Shown here: positions 42,474 to 50,679 of the stretch, piece after piece
How the letters are laid out: every line of letters starts with the position of its first letter
Numbering within the stretch: the stretch's first letter is position 1
DNA from: Streptococcus downei MFe28
Lineage (GTDB): Bacteria; Bacillota; Bacilli; Lactobacillales; Streptococcaceae
DNA length: 64,000 nucleotides
Direction: 5' to 3'
Assembly (NCBI RefSeq): GCF_900459175.1
Contig: NZ_UHFA01000002.1
Location: 1,674,001-1,738,000 of the forward strand
Position numbers and translations under genes: made by a program
Notes under the pieces: generated by a model
What the model was told of the DNA's origin: nothing
Database searches by the model: none
What the model saw: the letters and a program-made list of their open reading frames with translations, nothing else

Positions 42474-42992
42474 TCAACCAGGGAAGTTCATCAAAATCTT
42501 TGTATCGTAACCTTCGATAGCCTTGCGACCATCAAGACCATCCAACTCAATCAAGAAGGCACAGCCGGCAACGACACCACCCAGACGTTCAACCATCTCG
42601 ATAGTAGCCTTAACCGTACCACCCGTTGCCAGGAGGTCATCGACAATCAGAACCCTTTGACTAGGCTTAATAGCATCGGCATGCATGGTTAAAGTGTCAA
42701 TCCCATATTCCTTTTCATAGTCAGCGGATATAACTTCGCGAGGCAATTTTCCAGGCTTACGAACAGGTGCAAAACCAATCCCCAATTCATAGGCAACTGG
42801 ACAACCAACAATGAAGCCACGGGCTTCTGGTCCAACGACCATATCAATCTTCTTGTCGCTAGCGTATTGAACAATTTCACGAACCGCATAGCTGTAAGCT
42901 GGACCGTCTGCCATCAAGGGGCTGATGTCACGAAAGGTAATGCCTTCTTTAGGGTAATTTTCAATTGAAGCAATGTAGTTTTTTAAATCCAT
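42474..42992 (-). CDS. apt: Adenine phosphoribosyltransferase
   Basis: 172 aa, the usual length. PRPP-binding motif [13 protein letters not shown], plus [10 protein letters not shown] near 60. Converts adenine to AMP. The start at 42992 ([22 protein letters not shown]) follows AGAAAG. The longer open frame upstream covers the promoter (TATAAT, 43036-43041) and is not coding. Confidence 0.96.
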   Translation of the reverse strand: MDLKNYIASIENYPKEGITFRDISPLMADGPAYSYAVREIVQYASDKKIDMVVGPEARGFIVGCPVAYELGIGFAPVRKPGKLPREVISADYEKEYGIDTLTMHADAIKPSQRVLIVDDLLATGGTVKATIEMVERLGGVVAGCAFLIELDGLDGRKAIEGYDTKILMNFPG

Positions 42993-43138
42993 AATGTTCT
43001 TTCTATCAGCTTTCTGCCAAAATGTTTTACAGTTCATTATAGCACAAATCCCCAAGAAAGGCGGACAGGACTTATTGAAAAATTGCAGGGGGTAGATACG
43101 AAAGAGAATTGACCGGCAATCAAAAAAGAGGACCATAA

Positions 43139-43164
43139 GAAAAAGAGAGGTGCTCCTCCCTTTA
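43139..43164 (-). terminator. Terminator after the cyclase gene
   Basis: AAAGGGAGG-AGCA-CCTCTCTTTTT on the minus strand, 60 bp past the stop. Confidence 0.65.
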
Positions 43165-43223
43165 AAAATGATTAGACGGTTATTGGCTAGCCTCAGGCGC
43201 ACTAGCTCTTTTAGAGGGCACTT

Positions 43224-43961
43224 TTATTCTTGGACATAGGCCACTGCCCGAACGGGCGAGCCTGTCGCCTTTTCCCAATGAGGATAGGCGATGGCGATGA
43301 AACTGCCTGTGGCTGGAACCTGGTCCAAATTGGCCATGACCTCTAGTTGGTAGATCCCTTGCTCCAGTAAATAGTATTCGTTAAGCAGGGCTCCATTTTT
43401 GGCAGCGGTCTGACCGCTATCCGTATCCAGGGTTTCATGCCCCAGAGCCTTAACAGCTCTTTCCTTAATCAGAAATTCGATAGCTTCCCGACTCCAGCCT
43501 GGGGTTTCCTGAGTGCCTTGGGCATTGAGATTTCTGATAGCGTCCTGGTCGGGCCATCTCTTGGACCAATCACTGCGGAAGGCGACAAAGGCCCCAGCTT
43601 CAATCTGGCCATGTTGCTCTTCAAATGCTAGAATATCGGCTACACTTAATTCAAGATTAGGATTTTGGGCAACTTTTTCTGATAAATCAATGACATAGAG
43701 GGGGAGAAAAAGTTCTTCTAGAGGGAGCTCATCTAGCCACTTGCCTCCTTGGACAAAATGAATGGGGGCATCAATATGAGTCCCGTACTGGCCAACAACG
43801 GTGAATTGTTGGACATGAAAACCGTCCTTGAGGGTAAAGATATCCTTCTTCTCCAGAGCCGGCAAGGCAGGAAAGTGGGGACTGGTTTCAGAAATTTGAT
43901 GGGTTAAATCGACTAATTTGGCCTTCTTAAAGGCTTGAAAAGCTTCTTGTAAACTGACCAT
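43224..43961 (-). CDS. Cyclase family (kynurenine formamidase-like) hydrolase
   Basis: 245 aa, PF04199. The metal motif GQYGTHIDAPIHF (HxGTHxDxPxH type, here YGTHIDAPIH) lies near 59-68, and GHETLDTDSG and LLNEYYLLEQGIYQLE are family motifs. Members hydrolyse formyl-kynurenine or other amides; the substrate here is unknown. It lies 62 bp downstream of metY and may be read from the same promoter. Confidence 0.88.
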   Translation of the reverse strand: MVSLQEAFQAFKKAKLVDLTHQISETSPHFPALPALEKKDIFTLKDGFHVQQFTVVGQYGTHIDAPIHFVQGGKWLDELPLEELFLPLYVIDLSEKVAQNPNLELSVADILAFEEQHGQIEAGAFVAFRSDWSKRWPDQDAIRNLNAQGTQETPGWSREAIEFLIKERAVKALGHETLDTDSGQTAAKNGALLNEYYLLEQGIYQLEVMANLDQVPATGSFIAIAYPHWEKATGSPVRAVAYVQE

Positions 43962-44023
43962 ATAAATACCTCCAAACTTAAGACTTATTGAAGAGCTGAC
44001 CTAGATTTTATCAAAGGACTGAG

Positions 44024-45304
44024 TTAAATTTTTTCCAAAGCTTGACTCAAATCGGCAATTAAGTCATTGCCGTTTTCCAAGCCGATAGACAGGCGGATTT
44101 GATTTTGACTAATACCGCAAGCTACCAAGTCTTCCTCAGATAGTTGTCCGTGGGTGGTTGTCGCTGGGTGGACTACCAGAGATTTGGCATCGGCCACATT
44201 GGCCAAGTCGGAGAAAATTTCTAAGCTATCAATAACTGCTCTAGCTTCCTTACTGCCTCCCTTGACATGGAAGGTAAAGATAGAGCCTGCTCCCTTAGGC
44301 AGATATTTTTTCGCCAAGTCGTAATAGGGACTGGATGGCAGGCCAGGATAATTGACCTTCTCAACCTTGGGATGATTTTCCAAGAAATCCACAATCTTCT
44401 TGGTGTTTTCCAAATGACGGTCAACCCGCAAGGAGAGGGTTTCTAGGCCTTGGAGAAGCAAGAAGGCATTGAAAGGCGACAAACAAGCGCCGAGGTCACG
44501 CAAAAGCTGGGTCCGAACGGCTGTCACAAAGGCTGCCGCTCCAATATCTCTGGTATAACTAAGGTTGTGGTAGGAAGGATCCTCCTCAACAAATTGGGGG
44601 AACTTGCCAGAAGCCTCCCAATCAAAGCGACCACTATCAACAATAACACCCCCGATAGAGGTTCCGTGACCACCAATAAACTTTGTAGCCGAATGAACAG
44701 CGATGTCAGCCCCATGTTCAAAAACATTAATCAAATATGGAGTCGCAAAGGTATTATCAATAACCAGAGGAATCTTGTGATTATGAGCAATTTTCGCCAC
44801 AGCTTCAATATCAGGGATATTAATAAGCGGGTTGCCTAGGGTCTCAATCAGGACCAACTTGGTATTGTCCTGGAGGGCCGCTGCGACTTCATCTAGATTA
44901 TCGACATTGACAAAGCTTGTTGTAATCCCGTAGCGAGGGAGGGTTTCTTTGAGCAAGTTGAAGGTGCCTCCGTAGAGGGTGGTGGCGGCAACCACGTGAT
45001 CCCCAGCATGGGCCAAGGCCAAGATGCTGTAGGTGATAGCGGCCATACCCGATGCTGTTGCTACTGCTCCCACGCCCTTCTCAAGGGCCGCCATGCGGTC
45101 TTCAAAAACAGCCACCGTCGGATTGGTGATGCGGGAGTAGATATTAGCTGGTTGTCTCAGGGCAAAGATGTCCTCAGCTGCTTGAGCATCGTCAAAGACA
45201 TAAGAGGTTGTCTGGTAAATGGGCACAGCTCGCGACTTGGTATCCGAGTCGATGGGCTGACCAGCATGAAGCTGCAGGGTTTCAAAGGAATAATCTTGGG
45301 TCAT
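44024..45304 (-). CDS. metY: O-acetylhomoserine sulfhydrylase (PLP)
   Basis: 426 aa, Cys/Met metabolism PLP enzyme. PLP Lys in HSATKFIGGHG; upstream motifs IYSRITNPTVAVFEDRMAALE and ATASGMAAITY. The longer OAH-sulfhydrylase type (about 425 aa, FETLQLHAGQ start) adds sulfide to O-acetylhomoserine to give homocysteine. It partners the MetA at 41426-42370. Its upstream region has a promoter and a candidate methionine box. Confidence 0.92.
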   Translation of the reverse strand: MTQDYSFETLQLHAGQPIDSDTKSRAVPIYQTTSYVFDDAQAAEDIFALRQPANIYSRITNPTVAVFEDRMAALEKGVGAVATASGMAAITYSILALAHAGDHVVAATTLYGGTFNLLKETLPRYGITTSFVNVDNLDEVAAALQDNTKLVLIETLGNPLINIPDIEAVAKIAHNHKIPLVIDNTFATPYLINVFEHGADIAVHSATKFIGGHGTSIGGVIVDSGRFDWEASGKFPQFVEEDPSYHNLSYTRDIGAAAFVTAVRTQLLRDLGACLSPFNAFLLLQGLETLSLRVDRHLENTKKIVDFLENHPKVEKVNYPGLPSSPYYDLAKKYLPKGAGSIFTFHVKGGSKEARAVIDSLEIFSDLANVADAKSLVVHPATTTHGQLSEEDLVACGISQNQIRLSIGLENGNDLIADLSQALEKI

Positions 45305-45334
45305 AAAATCTCTCCTATTCGATAAATTAGTATT

Positions 45335-45402
45335 ATTTTACACCCAAAACTATTTTCAGACCAATAGTTATCTAAGCGAAAGGGTTATAGGTAGGGACTA
45401 TA
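45335..45402 (-). promoter_or_regulatory. metY promoter with MtaR/MetR-type box
   Basis: TTGGTC (45359-45364), 18 bp, TAAAAT (45335-45340) on the minus strand. The inverted repeat TATAG-GTAGGGA-CTATA (45386-45402) matches the outer arms of the streptococcal methionine regulator box, centred about 30 bp upstream of -35, as at metA. Confidence 0.65.
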
Positions 45403-45443
45403 GCTCTTTGGAGAATCCAGACACAGGAAAAATGGATTATATG

Positions 45444-45471
45444 AAAAAACTCCGCCACTGGGGCAGAGTTT
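45444..45471 (-). terminator. Terminator between the IS982 copy and metY
   Basis: AAACTCTGCC...GGCGGAGTTTTTT hairpin on the minus strand. It isolates metY from transcripts coming from the IS. Confidence 0.82.
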
Positions 45472-45509
45472 GGAGTAACATATTGGTACTGATAAAAGAG
45501 ACACAGGCT

Positions 45510-46468
45510 ACCCGTGGTGCTAGTTCACAATAAAATAGCTCAGATTATAGGTTAGTATAATTTGTTCTAGCATTAGCTGAATCCCAGCTAGACCTCTGGC
45601 TAATGTATGCTCGATTCCAAACAAACTACAGAGCTCGGAAAAAGCGTGTCTCAATGGTTCTACGCATGGCTAGTAACTTCCAGTTGTTGTGTTCAGTTGA
45701 ACCCTGCATATTTTGTCGCCAAGGTGTCCATAAGTGATAGCCCCTCTTGTTTAGTTCCTCTTTAAGGGACTGACTAAGGTAACCTAAATCTCCTAGAATA
45801 AACGGTTGCCTACAGTTTTCAAGTAATTCATCAACAGCTCTGATATCATGAACAGAGGCTGGCGTGACAACATAGTTCAAAATATAGCCCGATAAAGTCA
45901 CTAACATGTGAACTTTAAAGCCATAAAACCACATCTGCTTGGAAGCATTGTAGCCAATATCCGCTAACCCATTGAGGATTTTGACCCTATGATTGCGAAC
46001 GGGTTGACAAAGAGGCAAGGGAAAGCTATCAATAATGACAATGGACTCTGCTGGTATTTGTTGGTTCAGGCCTTGTCGAATCAACTGAATGAGCCAAATC
46101 AGATTTTGGGATCGACGATTGAAGCGACTTCTTTCGAGTCTCTTTCCCAAGCAAAATAGATGACACATCTGGTAAAAGTGACGTTGTGACTTAATTCCCA
46201 GTTCTGCTTGTAGGACAAGTAAGGTTAAGAGGGACTCATCGGAGACATGAGCTAATTTGACATTATGTCGGTGCTTAATAGCTTCTGGACAATAGTTTTG
46301 ATAGAACCAATGACAAATTTTGGACAATGGCTTCACCTTGTATTGTAAGTGATGACAATTAGCGGTACACTGTAAGTGGCTCATTTGGACAACCTCCTGT
46401 TTGATTTTTGCACTTACAGTATAGTCCAATTGGGCTTTTTTCGTAACTTTTTAACTAGCACCTCGGGT
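45510..46468 (-). mobile_element. IS982-family insertion sequence
   Basis: 959 bp with 16-bp terminal inverted repeats: ACCCGTGGTGCTAGTT at the left and the complement of ACCCGAGGTGCTAGTT at the right (15 of 16 match). No target duplication is evident. It carries one transposase gene with a frameshift. A diverged 3' fragment of a related copy lies at 48690-48888 in the opposite orientation. Confidence 0.9.
45520..46429 (-). pseudogene. IS982 transposase, +1 frameshift near the end
   Basis: 267 aa are read before a stop (MRRTIETRFFRAL). IS982 motifs are present: IIDSFPLPLC, MWFYGFKVHMLVT, LGDLGYLS. Against the fragment at 48720-48880, this copy has one extra T in the TTTTT after ACACGC. Removing it continues to SELCSLFGIEHTLARGLAGIQLMLEQ and a stop at 45520. 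A programmed shift is possible in other IS families but is not typical here. Confidence 0.87.
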
Positions 46469-46754
46469 ATAATATTATGATATTGTTACATTTCAAAGCA
46501 AGTTTCGTTTTGGTCCAAAATCTGGAAGTTAGTCTGAAACGTCTTCTGATAACCTGACACAAGAGGTCTGCTATTAACGGTAAGATCGCTTACGAAATCT
46601 TTACCTTCACTTACGAGGAAGATACCGCAAGCCTACTTGGAATTAGGGCAATTCAGGCTCAAGAAATTGTTCAATCTCCTAAACTGCTCAGGGATAAAGT
46701 TTAAGAAAAAGCACTAAAAGTCTTATACTAACTTCCACTTTTACGGAACTTACT
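46469..46754. other. Gap with a possible gene remnant
   Basis: A plus-strand frame from about 46565 to 46704 reads AINGKIAYEIFTFTYEEDTA...SPKLLRDKV and stops. It has no start or ribosome site and may be the 3' end of a gene cut by the IS. Family not recognised. Confidence 0.35.
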
Positions 46755-46782
46755 TTGAGGATTTAGCTTATTATGATATAAT
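46755..46782 (+). promoter_or_regulatory. Promoter of the nucleotidyltransferase gene
   Basis: TTGAGG (46755-46760), 16 bp, TATAAT (46777-46782) with a TGA extended -10. CTTTTACGGAA and CCTTTACGGAA occur on either side of it. Confidence 0.6.
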
Positions 46783-46818
46783 CCGATTAGAAGTCTACCT
46801 TTACGGAAGGAGCACAAC

Positions 46819-47604
46819 ATGGAATTTACATCTCTTTGGCAAGAATTTTCAAAAATCCCAGAGGTTGAAGCAATCGCTCTAGGTGGCTCTCGAGCAACTG
46901 ATAATTATGATGAAACATCTGACTATGATCTTTACATTTACTGTTCATCAATTCCTGACGAAGCCACACGATTAACCATATTAAAAAGATTCTGCTCGCA
47001 CATAGAAGTAGGGAATCATTTTTGGGAACTTGAAGACGATTGCACTTTAATGTCTGGCCAAGACATTGACATCCTCTATAGAGATATTAATCAGATAAGA
47101 AATGAGCTAGTAGATGTTGTTGAAAAATGCAAAATCCAAAACGCATATACCACCTGTTTATGGCATAATGTTCTGAACTCAAAAATTCTTTATGATTCCA
47201 GTGATAAGCTAAAATGTATTGTTAACAGATTTGATATTGACTATCCACAAAAACTAAAACAGACTATCCTCAGTCACCATATGAACTTACTAACTGGTTA
47301 TCTTCCATCCTACGATAAGCAAATTATCAAAGCAGCCATGCGTAAAGATATTGTTAGCTTTAATCATAGAGTTACAGCGTTTTTAGAAACTTACTTTGAT
47401 TTAATATTTGCACTTAATATGCTGACCCATCCAGGTGAAAAACGAATGATAGACTATGCAGAACAAAATGCACAGTATTTACCTAGACATTTTCAAAAGA
47501 ATATAAAAAGATTAATTTATGGGGCAACTGGCCATCCCAATGAAATTCAGGATATGCTCAATGATATACTCAATGAATTAACACTATTGCTACATAATAA
47601 TTGA
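46819..47604 (+). CDS. Nucleotidyltransferase-fold protein (DUF4037-like)
   Basis: 261 aa. The pol-beta-type motif GGSRATDNYDETSDYDLYIY (GGS...DxD) lies near 22-41, with a third Asp in SGQDIDILYR, then a helical C-terminal domain. These residues are the catalytic set of AadA/LinB-like enzymes and of DUF4037 proteins. Substrate unknown; drug modification is possible but not shown. Clear GGAAGGAG site and own promoter. AT-rich and inside an IS-bounded accessory stretch, so it was probably acquired. Confidence 0.8.
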   Translation: MEFTSLWQEFSKIPEVEAIALGGSRATDNYDETSDYDLYIYCSSIPDEATRLTILKRFCSHIEVGNHFWELEDDCTLMSGQDIDILYRDINQIRNELVDVVEKCKIQNAYTTCLWHNVLNSKILYDSSDKLKCIVNRFDIDYPQKLKQTILSHHMNLLTGYLPSYDKQIIKAAMRKDIVSFNHRVTAFLETYFDLIFALNMLTHPGEKRMIDYAEQNAQYLPRHFQKNIKRLIYGATGHPNEIQDMLNDILNELTLLLHNN

Positions 47605-47803
47605 CTCTACTGATCTGTCTCTCGAAGGTGAAACAGAAAGTTAAGAAAAGTGATTAATGATATCGCTTTTTAAACTCTAAGTAAGACTGATAATTCAAAG
47701 CGGGTTGTAACTGTTTAGTTTTATGGCACAAATCTTAATGAATGTATTTATAAATTTCAAGATGAGCTTGTCTAATAAATGTATAATAAATGTATATTTG
47801 TAT

Positions 47804-47839
47804 AAAGAGATAGTTGATAAAGTAAACAACTATCTCTTT
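47804..47839. terminator. Perfect hairpin downstream of the nucleotidyltransferase
   Basis: AAAGAGATAGTTG and CAACTATCTCTTT, 13-bp arms with a 10-base loop. The T run is short, but the stem is strong. It lies 200 bp past the stop. Confidence 0.65.
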
Positions 47840-47964
47840 ACGATTGACTTTAATTCCTTAGTGTTTCGTATACTCTATAAAAAAATGGCTTTGATGACTC
47901 ATTTTAAAACCTTGCTCCCATATTTTTTCTAGTTTTTTCATTAGAACTCCATTTTTAAATAAGC

Positions 47965-48118
47965 AACAAACCTGTAAGTGCTTAAGAATTTCTAATAACA
48001 CACTTGACTCTTGGATTAAAAAAGGGTTACCAACTATCAGAATTAGCTCAGAATTAGAAATAAACTATCTATCAGATTTGACGAAAACGATGTTAATCGT
48101 TGGCTAAAAAATCAGTAG
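47965..48118 (+). pseudogene. Excisionase (MerR-type helix-turn-helix) remnant
   Basis: SNNTLDSWIKKGLPTIRISS is the recognition part of a small excisionase. The end continues in another frame as RFDENDVNRWLKNQ and stops at 48118. It lies directly upstream of integrase remains, the Xis-Int order of integrative elements. Confidence 0.65.
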
Positions 48119-48124
48119 TATATT

Positions 48125-48156
48125 TACCGTGATTTCTCTATCATAAAATCACGGTA
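48125..48156 (+). terminator. Terminator between xis and int remnants
   Basis: TACCGTGATTT and AAATCACGGTA, 11-bp arms, followed by TTTTTC. Confidence 0.8.
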
Positions 48157-48187
48157 TTTTTCTAGCTCAATTCAAAAGGAGAATACT

Positions 48188-48690
48188 ATGTCATACTCTT
48201 CAAAAATCAAAACTATCCATCGTTAACTCACTTTGCCGTACCCAAGTACTGTCTGCAGTTCGTTGCCTTGGCCATTTTTGATTTTTATTGAGTATCAATT
48301 ACAAATACAAAAAATGGAACTTATCGATTACGCATCTATATTCCAGAAGAAGCAAGATCTTCACTAGAAATTAATAAGAAAGTGATTGAAAAACGTTTCA
48401 AACTTAGGAGTGAAGCAAAAAATACGAATTTGAATTACAAAACAAAATCAATCAAAGTCTTAATGGCGAATCAGCTCCACTAGAAGCAAGCAAGAGGTGC
48501 TATTCTGTTTTCAGACTTCTATCATAATATTTGGTGAGAATCCTATAAAGCAGGGCAAACTACTTCAACCAGCAGACCACCATTGCAAACAACTGTTAAT
48601 AGGACAGAAATTGTTTTTCGAAAACATATTTTACCTCTCTTTGGTAACTATTCTATTGATTTTCTGAATCAAAATAAACAAGTTATTTTG
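48188..48690 (+). pseudogene. Tyrosine integrase, N-terminal remnant
   Basis: AAGGAG precedes ATG 48188. After removal of the MITE (48194-48294) plus one TCA it reads MSITNTKNGTYRLRIYIPEEA. Later pieces (FSDFYHNIW, TTVNRTEIVFRKHILPLFGNYSIDFLN) match the SAM-like N-terminal domain of integrases. Stops and frame changes occur, and the catalytic domain is gone, replaced by an IS982 fragment. Confidence 0.75.
48194..48294. mobile_element. 101-bp RUP-like MITE at the integrase start
   Basis: TACTCTTCAAAAATC...TTTTTATTGAGTA, flanked by TCA (48191-48193) and TCA (48295-48297). It is inserted between codons 2 and 3 of the integrase remnant. Confidence 0.92.
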
Positions 48691-48888
48691 ATTCTTCTCA
48701 CTCACACAAAAGTCATTGGGAGTTATTAGCTATGCGTAGAACCATTGAAACACGTTTCTCTGAACTCTGTCGCTTATTTGGAATTGAACAAACATTAGCC
48801 AGAGGCTTAGCTGGGCTTCAACTAATGCTGGAACAGATTGTACTAACCTATAACTTGGGATATTTTAAGTATAACTAGCACCACGGGT
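48690..48888 (+). mobile_element. IS982 3' fragment
   Basis: WELLAMRRTIETRFSELC...ARGLAGLQLMLEQ is the intact-frame C-terminus of an IS982 transposase, ending with the terminal repeat AACTAGCACCACGGGT at 48888. The 5' two thirds are missing. The IS end directly abuts the truncated methylase gene. Confidence 0.87.
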
Positions 48889-49741
48889 AAACTCATGCAT
48901 ATTAGCAATTCCACCATAATCACGACCACGAGGATTATTAACGACAGTTACAAGCTCAATAAAGTTTTCTCTTCCAAAAATTTCATCTAAAAGTACGCCA
49001 AGATACTTTACTTCATTATCATCCAAATGTACAAAAATTACTCCTTCCTTGGATAATAATTCTCGGGCAACCATCAGTCGATTTTTCATAAAAGTCAACC
49101 ATGTAGAGTGATTAAAACTATCTGAACCTGTATTATAGGGAACATCAATATAAATCAACTTCACTTTCCCAGCAAAGCGTTTCTTGAGACTATGGAGAGC
49201 GATGAGATTATTGCCTTTGATGATGAGGTTGTCTGTGTCTTTCAGTTCTTCAACCTCATGTTCACCATTTTGGTCAAAGCGTTTAAAGTTGGTCAGGACT
49301 TTATCGTCTAAGAGTCGGTTGATTTCAGTCGGTGCCAGAGTTTCGTTGAAGAAGACTTCTTGACGTTTGGCGTCTTCCTTATCTTGTCCACCTTCCAAAA
49401 TACAATCTTTGTAAGGGAAATTTAGAACCACCGCATTATTCTCAGATAGGTACTTATTATCACCTGTCGCCAAGCCGATTTTTGTTTTATAAGCCGTAAA
49501 ACTATCTGGAAGAAATTCTTTATTGTTCAAAAACTGCAGAAAAGTATCTTTTTTTGAAAACAAGTACACCCTTTTGGATTTTCGAGAAGAAGTGTTCTGA
49601 AATTTTCGGATCAGTCATAAGAGTATTGATAAGGCCAGAATCATATTTTCGAGCTAGGTCCGCTAGTTTGTTCTTATTCAATCGCCCTTCGACTAAAAAT
49701 TCATCATTTTGTGACAATAATTGCTCAAGTTCTTTCTTCAT
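48889..49741 (-). pseudogene. Type III restriction-modification methylase (Mod), frameshifted and truncated
   Basis: The N-terminus (MKKELEQLLSQNDEFLVEGRLNKNKLADLARKYD) from 49741 runs to GVLVFKK, then a shift at a T/A tract near 49555 continues as DTFLQFLNNKEFLPDSF. SAM and catalytic motifs follow, but the usual DPPY is DVPY (IDVPYNTGSD). The gene is cut after MHEFT by the IS982 end at 48888. No res gene is visible. It is an inactive relic of a type III system. Confidence 0.87.
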
Positions 49742-49875
49742 AACTTTGGAAATACTTTCTCCTTTTATGGAAGAGAGCTCTCTTCGGATTTTTAATTAAC
49801 ACCTAATTCTAACAAATCTAAAATTGATTTACACCATGCAAAAACACCTACATTATTGCAGGTGTTCATCTCTTA

Positions 49876-50634
49876 TTATATTTCATCTGATTTTAGTTTC
49901 TCGTTGATTGGTCCTGTAAAACCCTTGGTCTTGAGCCAATTGGCATAGAAGGCCTGCTCCTCTTGGAAATATGCGAAAAGAGGGCTGAATTCATCCTTTT
50001 CTTGGGCATTGGCTAGAGCCCCATAGTAGGCGAGCTTATTGCTATCATAAGCGATAAAGGGAACTAGACCATTTTTCAAACATTCTTTGAAGGCTAGAAG
50101 TCGACCGATTCGGCCATTGCCATCCGCAAAGGGATGAATGCGCTCAAAGCTAACATGAAAGCGAGCAATTTGATCTAAAGATTTGTTTGAGTCAGATTGA
50201 TAACCAATCAAAAGAGAAAGCATAGCTTCTTCGGTATGTTGGGCGGAAACCGTCGCAATAGAACCGACTTCATTATCCACAATCTTATAATGACCAACTG
50301 GGGTCAGGGGATTGTTTTGCGAACTGGTGCCAGATTTTAATAAACTGTGCAGTTGCTTGAGATAGTCTTGCGTCAGTTCCTGCTCCAGTGAGTCTAGAAT
50401 GAAATCAAAACACTTGAAATGATTGGTGCTTTCAATCAGGTCATCAAGCTTGATTCCCTCCTGGCCGATATTGGCAATGGACTGGGTTTCAAAAATAAGA
50501 TTGGTCTGTTCTTGCGTTAAGCGACTGCCTTCAATCTTGTTGGAATTGTAGGCAAAACGCTTTTGGGTAATATCATAAATGCCACCATGAAGCTTGCCTT
50601 CTCTCTCCAACTTTAATCTTGCAATTAAGTCCAT
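49876..50634 (-). CDS. Fic family protein, class II
   Basis: 252 aa. Fic core HPFADGNGRIGR (about 167-178), the full active motif. An inhibitory-helix motif SNKIEGS sits N-terminal (S/T-x3-E-G/N), so it is a class II, self-inhibited enzyme. Such proteins AMP-ylate or otherwise modify proteins. Target unknown; no antitoxin partner gene is adjacent. The start at 50634 has a very strong GAGGAGGTGA site; an in-frame start at 50652 precedes it and is not preferred. No promoter assigned. Confidence 0.9.
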   Translation of the reverse strand: MDLIARLKLEREGKLHGGIYDITQKRFAYNSNKIEGSRLTQEQTNLIFETQSIANIGQEGIKLDDLIESTNHFKCFDFILDSLEQELTQDYLKQLHSLLKSGTSSQNNPLTPVGHYKIVDNEVGSIATVSAQHTEEAMLSLLIGYQSDSNKSLDQIARFHVSFERIHPFADGNGRIGRLLAFKECLKNGLVPFIAYDSNKLAYYGALANAQEKDEFSPLFAYFQEEQAFYANWLKTKGFTGPINEKLKSDEI

Positions 50635-50679
50635 AAACTCACCTCCTCTCATGAGACTATTATAACATGGAAGCCTTGT

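Noticed and set aside
42993..43202. 70-residue N-terminal extension of apt
   Set aside because: It covers the apt promoter (TATAAT at 43036-43041), and the 172-aa form from 42992 has the family start and length.
47723..47932. 69-aa plus-strand frame past the nucleotidyltransferase
   Set aside because: It runs straight through the 47804-47839 terminator hairpin and has no ribosome site.
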